Shown: positions 45,582 to 54,542 of the stretch, one piece after another
Layout: each line of letters starts with the position of its first letter
How positions within the stretch are numbered: position 1 is the stretch's first letter
DNA from: Mesorhizobium comanense
GTDB lineage: Bacteria > Pseudomonadota > Alphaproteobacteria > Rhizobiales > Rhizobiaceae
Length of the DNA stretch: 64,000 bases
Direction: 5' to 3'
Assembly (NCBI RefSeq): GCF_005503535.1
Contig: NZ_SCNN01000004.1
Location: forward strand, 62,001-126,000
The notes under the pieces: generated by a model
Database searches by the model: none
The model's input: the letters and a program-made list of their open reading frames with translations, nothing else
Told to the model about the DNA's origin: nothing
Made by a program: the position numbers and the translations under genes

Positions 45582-47399
45582 CTACTTCTTGCGTCGGGCG
45601 GTGACAGGTGGCGGTTCGATCGCTCCGGCCCTGACGCGCGCGGGTTTCAGCGCCGGAGCGCCGGAATCCTTCACGATCGTCAGGCTGCGCGGGAAGAACT
45701 GATTGTTGTGCTGGCCGCGCCCGATATTGATGATCGCGGCTCCCTTGAGGTGCTTCTCCATCAGCGACAGCACTCGCCGCAGCGACGGCCCGTCGAACGC
45801 ATCCATCGCCTCGTCGATAACAACCCATTTCGGCTGCCTGAGCGCAAGCCGCGCAAAAGCCAGCGAACGCTGCTCGTCATCGCCCAGTTCGCGCTCCCAG
45901 CGTGCCGAACGGTCGAGCGATGAAGACAGCCGCTCCAGTCCGACCTCGGCAAGCACCGCCGTGATCTCGGCGTCGCTCGCCGGATCCGCGCCATAGGGAT
46001 GATCGAGCACCTCGCGCAGTGTGCCTGCCGGAAAATACGGGACGCGCGGCACAAAGACCGGAACTTCGCCGGCCGGCATACCGATACGGCCGCTACCCCA
46101 AGGCCACAGGCCGGCAATGGCGCGGAAGAACAGCGTCTTGCCGGCGCCGGGCTCGCCGGTGATCATCACCCGCTCGCCGGGGCGAATCTCGACATGCTGG
46201 TCGGACAGCTTCGTACAGCCTTCCGGCGACGCGACCTGGAGTTTCTCGAAGGTCAGGCTGCCATTGGCGTTTTCATCGAAGGCGATGCGCTTTTCCTTGT
46301 CGTGCAGCACATCGGTCTCGACAAGCGCGATGCGGAAATCGGCGACCCGCATCAGCGTGGCGCGCCAGTCGGCGATGCTGCCGATGTTGTTGATGAACCA
46401 GCGCAGCGAGGAGTGGACCTGGTTGAAGGCGCCTACCGCCATCATCAGACCGCCGAAGGAGATATCGCCGGAGAAATAGACTGGCGAAGCGACCAGGATC
46501 GGCGCCACCACGGTGATCCAGCCATAGGTGTCTGTCACCCAGGACAGGTTGATCTGGGCGGTGAAGATGCGCCGCATGGCGCCCAGCACCGTGCCGAGGT
46601 CGAGTTCGAGCCGTCGCCGGGCGTCGTCCTCGCCATGGTAGAGCGCAATGGCGTCGACATTCTCGTTGACGCGCACCATCGAGGAACGCAGCTCGGCTTC
46701 GCGCGTATAGCGATCGCTGTTGAGACGGATGAGCGGCCGGCCGACCAGCCAGCTCAGCCAGGAGGCGATGCCGGCATAGAGGAACGCGGCCCACACCATA
46801 TAGCCCGGTATGGCCAGCGACCAGCCGCCGATGTGGAACACGAAGCCCGAGGACAGCTCCCACAGAACGCCGACGAACGACACCAGCAGGATGAACGACT
46901 GCAACAGGCCGACGCCGAGATCGGTCGACAGGTCCGACAGATGCGCGGCATCCTGCTGCATGCGCTGGTCTGGGTTGACGCCGATGGCGCCGGCATTGGC
47001 CAGCCGGAAAGCGCGCGCCGGCCGCATCCACTGGTCGATCAGGTCCAGCGTCAGCGCCTCGCGCAGCTTCAGCCGGATCATCTGGTTGAGCCAGGTCTGG
47101 CCGATATTGAGCACCAGCAGCCCGCCGGCGATCATCGCAAAGATCAAAAGCTGATGCAGGAAGGCCGCCATGTCGCGACGCGCCAGCGCATCGTAGAAGG
47201 GCTGGTTCCAGCGGTTGAGCAGGACCTGGCCGATCGACGTCGCGATGATCACGAGCATGATGCCAACCGAGGTCCACAGCAGCCATTTGCGAACCGGTGA
47301 TCCAAGCAGCGCCTGCTTGATCGTCGTCACCTGGTCGCGCAGGCTGCTGGCTTCGACAGCCGCGACCGGCCGGACAGCGTTGTCTGGTTGATCAGCCAT
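45582..47399 (-). CDS. SbmA/BacA-like ABC transporter (membrane + ATPase)
   Basis: A 605-residue half-transporter of the YddA/BclA group, related to SbmA and BacA. The first 350 residues have about six helices in an SbmA-type domain; the ATPase follows with Walker A GEPGAGKT, Walker B VVIDEAMDAFD and a variant signature (LGDDEQRSLAFARL) instead of LSGGQ. BacA-type proteins take up peptides such as legume NCR peptides. The role here is unknown; no regulatory sign was seen. Confidence 0.85.
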   Translation of the reverse strand: MADQPDNAVRPVAAVEASSLRDQVTTIKQALLGSPVRKWLLWTSVGIMLVIIATSIGQVLLNRWNQPFYDALARRDMAAFLHQLLIFAMIAGGLLVLNIGQTWLNQMIRLKLREALTLDLIDQWMRPARAFRLANAGAIGVNPDQRMQQDAAHLSDLSTDLGVGLLQSFILLVSFVGVLWELSSGFVFHIGGWSLAIPGYMVWAAFLYAGIASWLSWLVGRPLIRLNSDRYTREAELRSSMVRVNENVDAIALYHGEDDARRRLELDLGTVLGAMRRIFTAQINLSWVTDTYGWITVVAPILVASPVYFSGDISFGGLMMAVGAFNQVHSSLRWFINNIGSIADWRATLMRVADFRIALVETDVLHDKEKRIAFDENANGSLTFEKLQVASPEGCTKLSDQHVEIRPGERVMITGEPGAGKTLFFRAIAGLWPWGSGRIGMPAGEVPVFVPRVPYFPAGTLREVLDHPYGADPASDAEITAVLAEVGLERLSSSLDRSARWERELGDDEQRSLAFARLALRQPKWVVIDEAMDAFDGPSLRRVLSLMEKHLKGAAIINIGRGQHNNQFFPRSLTIVKDSGAPALKPARVRAGAIEPPPVTARRKK

Positions 47400-47535
47400 G
47401 TCAGAGGTCCTTGCGTTCAGAAGCGATGCTGAAACCGGATGAAGAAGACTGAAGCCATCCGCATATCAACCAGGCTGCGAGTTCACCACGACAGATAGGC
47501 CGGCAAAGGCCGCGCTGAGGAAATTTCCACCGAGA

Positions 47536-48318
47536 TCACGAAGGTTTCACCCGGCGTGCCGGTGATGCGCCTTCGCCGCCACGGCGGCCGAGCCGGGTCG
47601 CGCCATGCGGCGACAGCACCGGCACGAAGACGCGGCGGGACGCGCGCTGGACCACCGGCACACCCTGATAGAGCCGCTTCTGCGCCTCGACGACGATGAC
47701 CCCGGAAAAGATCGGCCACAGCCGCCGGCCGGCGCGCTCCAGCACATTGTGGAAGCGCATCATGAAGTGCCGCCGCGACGGCGGGAAGAACAGGGCATCG
47801 GACCACGCCGCCGGGGTGAAATTCGCCTCGCGCAGCAATTCGGTCAGTTGTCCGCGCGAGAACGGCCGCCCGTTGCCGAACGGCGTATGCTCGAAGCGCG
47901 CCCAGACGCCACGCCGGTTCGGCACCACGATGACGACCCGCCCCGCCGGCGAAAGCACCCGCCAGATCTCGTTCAGCGTCTCGCGCGGATTTTCGACATG
48001 TTCGAGCGAATGGACCATCAGCACGCGGTCGATGCAGGAATCGACCAGCGGCAGTTCCTCGTCGAAGACCAGCGCCGTTGCCGTCGGCCCGGTCGATGGC
48101 CAGACCACGGCGCCTTGCGTTGCCGGCATGAAGGCGAAGACCCGCTCGGCGTCGGTGCCGAAACGTTCCAGCCACGGCAATGTGTAGCCGAGGCCGACAA
48201 GCCGTTCATTGGGCACCGCTGCCCATATCGAAGACAGCGCCATGGTGATCGAGCGCTCGGCAAACCGGCCAAGCGTTGTCGAATAGAAGGAACGGAGGTC
48301 GACGATGTCGGAATGCAT
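47536..48318 (-). CDS. class I SAM-dependent methyltransferase-like protein
   Basis: A 260-residue protein with a partial type-11 methyltransferase fold: [19 protein letters not shown] and [19 protein letters not shown] match motifs near the SAM site, but the N-terminal GxGxG motif is weak (GLGYT). The C-terminal 80 residues are basic. It is divergent from gloB with a 137-bp gap. The substrate is unknown. Similar genes sit next to gloB in other rhizobia. Confidence 0.75.
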   Translation of the reverse strand: MHSDIVDLRSFYSTTLGRFAERSITMALSSIWAAVPNERLVGLGYTLPWLERFGTDAERVFAFMPATQGAVVWPSTGPTATALVFDEELPLVDSCIDRVLMVHSLEHVENPRETLNEIWRVLSPAGRVVIVVPNRRGVWARFEHTPFGNGRPFSRGQLTELLREANFTPAAWSDALFFPPSRRHFMMRFHNVLERAGRRLWPIFSGVIVVEAQKRLYQGVPVVQRASRRVFVPVLSPHGATRLGRRGGEGASPARRVKPS

Positions 48319-48455
48319 GTCAGGGATGTAGCCGTGATATCAGCGGGATTCAACAAAAGCCCCGGGACAGCGAACTTTACCGATCTTATTCGGCCTTCCC
48401 GGATGACATCGGCGTTCCGCCACCCTATGTCTGCGGCAACGAATGGAGAGAGGCG

Positions 48456-49223
48456 ATGGCGGTCGAAATCGAACAGTTCATGTGCCGCACCGACAATTTC
48501 GGCGTGCTGGTGCACGATCCCGAAAGCGGCCAGACCGCGATCATCGACGCGCCCGAGGAAGGCCCGATCCTGGCCGCGCTCAAGCGCACCGGCTGGACGC
48601 CGACCATGATCCTGACCACCCATCACCATGCCGACCACGTCGAGGCCAATCTCGCGCTGAAGGAGCGCTTCAAGCTGCGCATCGTCGGCCCTGAAGCAGA
48701 AAAGGCCAAGATTCCCGGCATCGACGAGGCCGTCGCAGAGGGTTCCGTCCTTCATCTCGGCAATGAGCGCATCGAGGTGATCGCCACGCCGGGGCACACC
48801 GCCGGCCATGTCTCCTATCACCTGCCCGGTTCGAAAGTGGCCTTCACCGCCGACACGCTGTTTGCGCTGGGGTGCGGCCGGCTGTTCGAATGCAAGCCGC
48901 CGGTGATGTATGACTCGCTGAGGAAACTCGCGGCGCTGCCGGCCGAGACGGTCATTTATTGCGGCCATGAATACACGCTTGCCAACGCGCGTTTCGCGCT
49001 GAGCGTCGACCCGACCAACTCGGCCTTGCGGGAGCGTGCCGCCAGGATCGAGGCGTTGCGGGTAGACGGCAAGCCGACATTGCCGACGACGATTGGCGAA
49101 GAGCTGTCGACCAACCCTTTCCTGCGCTGGCACGATCCGGCGATCCGCAAGCATCTCGCCATGGAAAAGGCCGGCGATGCCGAGGTGTTCGCGGAGATCC
49201 GCAAGCGCAAGGACAATTTCTGA
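48456..49223 (+). CDS. gloB: hydroxyacylglutathione hydrolase (glyoxalase II)
   Basis: A 255-residue metallo-beta-lactamase-fold enzyme that hydrolyses S-lactoylglutathione. The metal motif THHHADH is at 55-61; [26 protein letters not shown] and [12 protein letters not shown] give the remaining ligands and glutathione contacts. ATG 48456 follows GGAGAGAGG, and the long upstream frame is a shadow. Confidence 0.93.
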   Translation: MAVEIEQFMCRTDNFGVLVHDPESGQTAIIDAPEEGPILAALKRTGWTPTMILTTHHHADHVEANLALKERFKLRIVGPEAEKAKIPGIDEAVAEGSVLHLGNERIEVIATPGHTAGHVSYHLPGSKVAFTADTLFALGCGRLFECKPPVMYDSLRKLAALPAETVIYCGHEYTLANARFALSVDPTNSALRERAARIEALRVDGKPTLPTTIGEELSTNPFLRWHDPAIRKHLAMEKAGDAEVFAEIRKRKDNF

Positions 49224-49245
49224 GCGCCGTGCTAGCTTTCGCTCG

Positions 49246-49686
49246 ATGAACAGTTCCGCCGAAATCATCGCGACACTCGGATTGAAACCGCATCCCGAAG
49301 GCGGCTGGTATGCCGAAACCTTCCGCGACGAGGCCGGCGGTGCGCGCGGCCATTCGACCGCGATCTATTTCCTGCTGGAACGGGATCAGGTCTCGGCCTG
49401 GCACCGGGTCAGGGACGCCGCCGAGGTCTGGCATTTTTATGCCGGCGCGCCGCTGGCCCTGTCGATATGGGAAGAAGGCGGCACGAGGGACAACCAGGTG
49501 ATCGAGCAGGTGCTCGGCATCGAGCTCGCGGCGGGCGAACGGCCGCAGGTCGTCGTGCCGGCCGGCTGGTGGCAATCGGCGCGCAGCCTGGGCGAATGGA
49601 CGCTGGTCGGCTGCACGGTGGCGCCCGGCTTCGACTTCGCCGCCTTCGAACTGGCCACGCCGGACTGGCGGCCCAGGCAGCCTTAA
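49246..49686 (+). CDS. DUF985 cupin family protein
   Basis: A 146-residue cupin-fold protein: LKPHPEGGWYAETFR, STAIYFLLERDQVSAWHRV, WHFYAGAPLALSI and VVVPAGWWQSAR are DUF985 features. Function unknown. It is 22 bp downstream of gloB, so the two may share a transcript. Its end overlaps the convergent YhhN gene by 4 bp. Confidence 0.85.
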   Translation: MNSSAEIIATLGLKPHPEGGWYAETFRDEAGGARGHSTAIYFLLERDQVSAWHRVRDAAEVWHFYAGAPLALSIWEEGGTRDNQVIEQVLGIELAAGERPQVVVPAGWWQSARSLGEWTLVGCTVAPGFDFAAFELATPDWRPRQP

Positions 49687-50357
49687 CCCAGCAGGAACCC
49701 CAGCGTGATCGCCAGTTGGGCGGCATAATAGAGCACCCATACGGCAAGCTGCATCCAGCCGCGATGCGGCGAGATGGCGGCGACCAGGAATCTCTCGGTG
49801 GCGAGCAACCCATCCGACGCCATGAACAGCACCGCGCCGCCGATCACCAGAGGACTGCTCGTCGTCAGTGCGGACAAGCCCATCGCCAGGATCGCCACGA
49901 CATAGACGGCGATCGGGATGCGCAGGCCTGGGCCAACGCGGCGCCAGAGCGCGGCGAGCATGACGATCGCGAACACCGCCATGGCGAGCACAACCGCGCC
50001 GCGCCAGGGCTCGGCGCCAATCAGGCCCAGTCCGCCCCCGGCGCGCAGGAAGAGCGCAATATAGACGACATGGGCGATGAGAAAACTCGCCAACCCACCC
50101 ATGAAGGCCTTTTCGCCATCGCGCGACAGGAAGGCATCGCCGATCGCACTCAGCGCAAGCGCGGCGACCAGAAGCAGCGGGCCGCCTTGCATGGCGGCGA
50201 GCACGGCGAGCATCGCCACGGCGAGCGTCTTCGCCGCCGAACGGCCGAGCGTCGGCGGCATTCCGGCTGAAAAGGCGTAGATGACCGCCGCCACCAGCGA
50301 GAAGATCAGCGTTGCATTGGCGTTGGCGTCGATGCCGCCGGCAAAGGGCATCGTCAT
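49683..50357 (-). CDS. YhhN family membrane protein
   Basis: A 224-residue protein with about eight predicted helices and the DUF/YhhN hallmarks AALALSAIGDAFLSRDGEKAF and VLFMASDGLLATERFLVA. Animal relatives (TMEM86) are lysoplasmalogenases; bacterial substrates are not established. ATG 50357 overlaps the stop of the EamA gene by 4 bp, so translation is coupled. The stretch upstream in the frame is a shadow. Confidence 0.82.
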   Translation of the reverse strand: MTMPFAGGIDANANATLIFSLVAAVIYAFSAGMPPTLGRSAAKTLAVAMLAVLAAMQGGPLLLVAALALSAIGDAFLSRDGEKAFMGGLASFLIAHVVYIALFLRAGGGLGLIGAEPWRGAVVLAMAVFAIVMLAALWRRVGPGLRIPIAVYVVAILAMGLSALTTSSPLVIGGAVLFMASDGLLATERFLVAAISPHRGWMQLAVWVLYYAAQLAITLGFLLG

Positions 50358-51268
50358 GCCCTGGCTCCGTCTTCGGATGCCCCTGCTCCGCCTTCGGCCG
50401 GCGCCGGCTTGCGCAGGAACAGCGATTTCGCCGCGAGCGCCGCGCCGCCGGTGATGAGCACGCATGCGGCCAGGATGCGCAGCGACGGCTCGGCGACGCC
50501 TGCTGCTATCAGCACCAGTGTCGACAGCAACGGTGCGGCATAGCTCGCGGCGCCCAGCACCTGGATGTTGCCGCGCTTGACGCCGATGTCCCAGGCATAG
50601 AAGGCGGCGCCCACCGGCATCAGCCCAAGGCCGAGCACGGCCAGCCACTGGCCGGCGCCATTGGGCAGCACCGTCTGTTCCAGCGCCAGATGGCAGGCGA
50701 GCGACAGGATCGCGGTTGCCGCGCAGAACCAGGTGACGATGCTGGTCGGCACGGACGGAAACCTTCGCGACAGAAGCGAATAGGACGACCACAGCACGGC
50801 GCAGACGGCGGCCATGGCATAACCGAAGGCATAGCGGGCGTCGAAGGCCAGGCCGCCGCCCTTGGTGACGATCAGCACGGTGCCGGCAAGGCCGAGCAGC
50901 GCGCCCACGACGTGGTTCCACGCCAGCTTCTCGCCCGGCATCAGCGCCGACCCCAGCACGATCAGCAGCGGCCACAGATAAGCGATCAGGCTTGCCTCAA
51001 CCGCCGGCGCGTTGCGCAACGCGGTGAAGTAGAAGAAGTGATAGCCAAACAGGCCCGCTATCCCGATCAGCCAGACTTGGGGCGGTATCTTCTGGTTCTT
51101 GTCGGCGACCGGCATCACCAGCCGCGCGGCAAGCCCGACCCCGGTGCCGATCGAGAAGGTGATCGCCGACAGGAGGAAGGGCGGCACCTTGCCGGAGGCA
51201 TCGGTGAGCAGAGCCAGCAGCGCCCACATGACGACGGCCGAAAAACCGATCAGTGTTGCGCGCCCCAT
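50354..51268 (-). CDS. EamA/YddG-like exporter
   Basis: A 304-residue inner-membrane protein with ten helices in two EamA repeats. The first repeat has VEASLIAYLWPLLIVLGSAL, the second GAASYAAPLLSTLVLIAAGV. YddG-type members export aromatic amino acids. The short C-terminus is basic and Gly/Ala-rich. It precedes the YhhN gene with an ATGA overlap. Confidence 0.85.
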   Translation of the reverse strand: MGRATLIGFSAVVMWALLALLTDASGKVPPFLLSAITFSIGTGVGLAARLVMPVADKNQKIPPQVWLIGIAGLFGYHFFYFTALRNAPAVEASLIAYLWPLLIVLGSALMPGEKLAWNHVVGALLGLAGTVLIVTKGGGLAFDARYAFGYAMAAVCAVLWSSYSLLSRRFPSVPTSIVTWFCAATAILSLACHLALEQTVLPNGAGQWLAVLGLGLMPVGAAFYAWDIGVKRGNIQVLGAASYAAPLLSTLVLIAAGVAEPSLRILAACVLITGGAALAAKSLFLRKPAPAEGGAGASEDGARA

Positions 51269-51316
51269 TCCCCCTCCAGTGGCGCGCCCTCCCCTGTCTC
51301 CAGTGCCGCGCCCGGT

Positions 51317-52105
51317 CTATTGCACCGCTTCGAACTGTCTCGCGCTTATGGTCAGCGGACCGATCTGGGTCCCGACCGTGGCGTGGATCGGCGCATATAC
51401 GCCGGTTTGGCCGAGCGGCGCAAACGTCACCATCATCCGGCTCTTGTTCTTCAGGAATTCCAGCGCCTTGCGGCCCTTGCGATAGCCCGCCACCGGCTCG
51501 AAACCCATCCTGCAGGTGACGGTGTCGCCCTTGTAGCCCGGCACCGAGATCGTCCCTTTCGAAACGTAGCTCAGCGTCAGATCGGCGCGCATCTCGCCAT
51601 CGTAGATCTTCACCGTGCGGCCGCAGACCTTGTCCAGACTGTCGGCATGGATGACGGTTGCCGCCATGGGGTCGAGTACCGAGGCCAGGTCGCCGGCGCC
51701 GAGCGGCACCCATTCCTTGGGGTCGCGCTTGCCGGGGGCCGGAATGACCTGCGTCGAAGTGACGTTGCCGTTGGTGAAACGGATGTCGATCGCCGACACC
51801 TTCTTGCCCGAGGTGTAGTCGGCGCGGAATGCCTGCGGCACCATCTTCTGGCCCGAAATGGTGCCCTTGGACGAGATCGTGCCGCGCGTGTCGTCGAACA
51901 GCTTGGCCAGACCCGCCGCCGAGACGGTGCCATTGATCGTATAGACGCCGTTCTCATAACTGCTGGAGAAGGTCGATCTCGCGATCGACAAACCCAGGAA
52001 CGATACGGTGTATGCGCCCTTGAAGGATTGCGGCGAGGCGGCCGAGGCGGCGGACGGCAAGGCGATGGCAAGCGCGGCGGCAAGCGCGTGAGGCAAACGA
52101 GGCAT
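51317..52105 (-). CDS. DUF3108 exported protein
   Basis: A 262-residue protein with a signal peptide (LPHALAAALAIALPSAASAA). DUF3108 features: FKGAYTVSFLGLSIARS, YENGVYTINGTVSAAGLAKL, FRADYTSGKKVSAIDI and YDGEMRADLTLSYVSKG. It is beta-rich and periplasmic; function unknown. Start ATG 52105. Confidence 0.85.
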   Translation of the reverse strand: MPRLPHALAAALAIALPSAASAASPQSFKGAYTVSFLGLSIARSTFSSSYENGVYTINGTVSAAGLAKLFDDTRGTISSKGTISGQKMVPQAFRADYTSGKKVSAIDIRFTNGNVTSTQVIPAPGKRDPKEWVPLGAGDLASVLDPMAATVIHADSLDKVCGRTVKIYDGEMRADLTLSYVSKGTISVPGYKGDTVTCRMGFEPVAGYRKGRKALEFLKNKSRMMVTFAPLGQTGVYAPIHATVGTQIGPLTISARQFEAVQ

Positions 52106-52364
52106 GGCGGGATCGTATCCTTGATATTCGACCGGAAGCGGGCGACTCCGGTCTGGCATGTCCCTATGAGACCGCTTATAGAGCGAAATCCGGCCTTAAT
52201 ATGAAACGCCGCGCGCTTCCCTGGGGAAGCCGGAGCTTGACGCCCCGGTGAAATGCAACTATGGAACGCCAACTTTTTCCATAAGGCCGCCTGACCAGAA
52301 CCGCGCGCCACCCGGCGCGGGCACAAAGGTTTGGCAGGTCACGAGAGAACTGAAGGTTAGAACC

Positions 52365-52661
52365 ATGTCCCGTACCTGCGAACTCACTGCCAAGGCAGTC
52401 ATGACCGGCAACAATGTGAGCCACGCCAACAACAAGACCAAGCGCCGCTTCCTGCCGAACCTCGTCAATGTGACGCTGATTTCGGAAGCGCTGAACCAGA
52501 ACGTGCGTCTGCGCATCTCGGCCAACGCGCTGCGTTCGGTCGAACATCGCGGCGGCCTCGACGCCTTCCTGGCCAAGGCCGATGCCAAGGAGCTGTCGCA
52601 GCGCGCGCGCCTCCTGAAGAAGCAGATCGCCAAGAAGCTCGCCGAACAGGCGGCTGCTTAA
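52365..52661 (+). CDS. rpmB: 50S ribosomal protein L28
   Basis: Ribosomal protein of 98 residues, a normal length for Alphaproteobacteria. [20 protein letters not shown] is the expected N-terminus, and [10 protein letters not shown] and [20 protein letters not shown] the conserved core. ATG 52365 has AAGG a short way upstream. The 259-bp gap before it (52106-52364) holds no recognised gene and likely its promoter. Confidence 0.96.
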   Translation: MSRTCELTAKAVMTGNNVSHANNKTKRRFLPNLVNVTLISEALNQNVRLRISANALRSVEHRGGLDAFLAKADAKELSQRARLLKKQIAKKLAEQAAA

Positions 52662-52688
52662 TCCTTTCAGGCGGGGGACAACCGCCCT

Positions 52689-52709
52689 GGCCAACCTCTT
52701 GTTGGCCTT
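52689..52709 (+). terminator. hairpin after rpmB
   Basis: GGCCAAC-CTCTT-GTTGGCC is a 7-bp stem followed by TT. It lies 28 bp after the rpmB stop. The T-run is short, so the terminator would be weak. Confidence 0.45.
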
Positions 52710-52751
52710 GGGCATCGGATAAGACCCGCAAGGTTCGATGGTCCGATGCCC
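52710..52751 (+). repeat. 9-bp inverted repeat in yhhQ leader
   Basis: GGGCATCGG (52710-52718) pairs perfectly with CCGATGCCC (52743-52751), enclosing a 24-base loop. It lies 37 bp before the preQ1-like aptamer. Confidence 0.5.
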
Positions 52752-52788
52752 TGATATCAAGCGAGCGCTGCCTCGGCAAAACGCTCCG

Positions 52789-52817
52789 CTGGTTCCATTA
52801 CCCAGGATAAAAAAATG
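52789..52817 (+). ncRNA. preQ1-I-like riboswitch overlapping yhhQ start
   Basis: CTGG (52789-52792) pairs with CCAG (52802-52805) around TTCCATTAC, and the tail GATAAAAAAATG follows. The GGTTC and ACCC blocks and the A-rich tail fit the preQ1-I class. A pseudoknot CAT (52796-52798) with ATG (52815-52817) would include the start codon, so ligand binding would block translation. The queuosine-precursor transporter downstream supports the call. Confidence 0.8.
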
Positions 52818-53495
52818 ACTTCCTTCTCGCGATACCTGCCCTTTGTGGCCGCCATGGCGCTTGTCGTTGTGGCATCGAATATTCTGGTGCAATTCCCCAT
52901 GCAGGGTCAGGTCGGCGGTCTCTCGCTGGCTGACCTTTTGACCTGGGGCGCTTTCACCTATCCCTTTTCGTTCCTGGTCACCGACCTCGCCAACCGCCGC
53001 TACGGGCCGGCCGTCGCGCGCCGGATCGTCTTTGTCGGCTTCATGACGGCGGTCGTGTGCTCCATCCTGGTGCCGCCCTTCCTGTTCCGTCACGGCTTAA
53101 TCGAATTCGAGATATCGGCGGACCGGCTGGTGCGCATCGCCTGCGCCTCCGGCGCCGCTTTCCTGACCGCGCAACTGCTCGACGTCACCGTGTTCAACCG
53201 CTTGCGTCGGCAGAGCTGGTGGCGTGCGCCGATTCTCGGCACGCTGGTCGGCTCGGTGTTCGACACGCTTGTGTTCTTCAGCGTCGCCTTTTCTGCCGCC
53301 TTTGCGTTTGTCGGCCCCAGCGACGGTTTTGCGCTGGAGACGGCGCCGTTGATGGGCGTCTTTCATGTCGAGGCCATGCGTTGGATCTCCTGGGCGCTCG
53401 GCGACCTCAGCGTCAAGCTGATCATCGCCGTGGTCGCGCTCATTCCCTACCGGCTGCTCGCCGCCCGCTGGAGCCAGCCGGTCGTGGCCGCCTAG
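52815..53495 (+). CDS. yhhQ: queuosine precursor transporter
   Basis: A 226-residue VUT/DUF165 inner-membrane protein with about six helices that imports preQ1/preQ0-type precursors. TWGAFTYPFSFLVTDLANRR is the family hallmark; WALGDLSVKLIIAVVALIPY ends the protein. The ATG follows seven As and lies in the preQ1-I-like aptamer tail, so expression probably falls when precursor is plentiful. The spermidine synthase-like gene starts 4 bp after its stop. Confidence 0.92.
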   Translation: MTSFSRYLPFVAAMALVVVASNILVQFPMQGQVGGLSLADLLTWGAFTYPFSFLVTDLANRRYGPAVARRIVFVGFMTAVVCSILVPPFLFRHGLIEFEISADRLVRIACASGAAFLTAQLLDVTVFNRLRRQSWWRAPILGTLVGSVFDTLVFFSVAFSAAFAFVGPSDGFALETAPLMGVFHVEAMRWISWALGDLSVKLIIAVVALIPYRLLAARWSQPVVAA

Positions 53496-53498
53496 CCC

Positions 53499-54182
53499 AT
53501 GATCCCTTGGGTTCAACTCGATTCCGCCAAGACCGGGGATGGTGCCCAAGAACTTCGCCTCAAGCAGCGTGGCGCCGAATTCTCGATCATGCTGGGCACC
53601 AATGAACTGATGAACAGCCGCCTCAGTGGCTCGGAGGAGGCGCTGGCGCGGCTTTCCTGCCGCAAGATTGCCGGCCATCGGCAACCACGCATTCTCATCG
53701 GCGGCCTCGGCATGGGTTTCACGCTGCGCGCCGCCCTTGCCGAACTGGGCGGCGATGCAAGCGTCGTTGTCGCGGAACTGGTGCCGGCGGTCGTCGCCTG
53801 GGCGCGCGGCCCGATGGCCGAGGTGTTTGGCGGCTGTCTTGAGGATCCCCGCGTCACCATAGAGGAGACCGATGTCGGGGCGCTTATCCGCACCGGGCGC
53901 GGGTCCTGGGACGCGATCCTGCTCGACGTCGACAACGGCCCCGAAGGCATCGTCCACAAGGGCAATGACGCGCTCTACAGCGCGGCCGGCCTCGCTGCGG
54001 CGCGCGTGGCCCTCAAGCCCGGCGGCGTGCTGGCCGTGTGGTCGCAAGGCCCGGATGCCGGCTTCACGCGGCGGCTGAAACAGGCAGGCCTTGCGGTCGA
54101 AGAGGTGAACACGCGCGCCAACGGCAAGCGCGGCGCGCGCCACGTCATCTGGATAGCGACCAACGGCTCGCGGGAGCGGTGA
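53499..54182 (+). CDS. spermidine synthase-like protein
   Basis: A 227-residue aminopropyl/methyltransferase-fold protein: PRILIGGLGMGFTLRAALAE is the SAM-type nucleotide loop, VVVAELVPAVVAWAR and WDAILLDVDNGPEGIVHKGN match the next motifs. Full spermidine synthases are longer and have an N-terminal beta domain, which is reduced here, so the reaction is unknown. It lies four bases after yhhQ and is cotranscribed with it, but queuosine relevance is not known. Confidence 0.75.
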   Translation: MIPWVQLDSAKTGDGAQELRLKQRGAEFSIMLGTNELMNSRLSGSEEALARLSCRKIAGHRQPRILIGGLGMGFTLRAALAELGGDASVVVAELVPAVVAWARGPMAEVFGGCLEDPRVTIEETDVGALIRTGRGSWDAILLDVDNGPEGIVHKGNDALYSAAGLAAARVALKPGGVLAVWSQGPDAGFTRRLKQAGLAVEEVNTRANGKRGARHVIWIATNGSRER

Positions 54183-54284
54183 GCAGTCGACTCAAGCTGC
54201 GCTCGACACCTCTTCCCTGATCAACGCTAGGGGATGCACACATCTCGCGTGATTGTCGGCGCGAGGCTTTCTTGCGATGTGGTT

Positions 54285-54445
54285 CCCCCAATCCGTCGCT
54301 GCTTCGCAGCGCCACCTTTCCCCCCTCCGGAGGGAAAGGAAGGGAGCTTTGCTGGACAAGCGCTGGCGACAAAAAGCCTAGCGCCCTTCCTCTCCCCCGT
54401 CGATCGGGGGAGAGGTGGCTCGGCGAAGCCGAGACGGAGTGGGGG
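54285..54445. repeat. 161-bp palindromic element with inverted termini
   Basis: Ends are CCCCCAATCCGTC and, reversed, CCCCCACTCCGTC (12 of 13 alike). Inside are hairpins CGCTGC-TTC-GCAGCG-like, CCTTTCCCCCCTCCGGAGGG-AAAGG-like and CCTCTCCCCCGTCGATCGGG with its complement. No transposase is present; it fits a non-autonomous MITE-like or rhizobial mosaic element. The flanks 54183-54284 and 54446-54542 hold no gene. Confidence 0.65.
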
Positions 54446-54542
54446 TCGACCAGCGCCGCATAACGCAATGCAAGCCGCTCATGAAACACGCAGCCGCTGC
54501 AAAACCTCCAGCAGGCGGGCATCAGGCGGATCTGATGACCGC

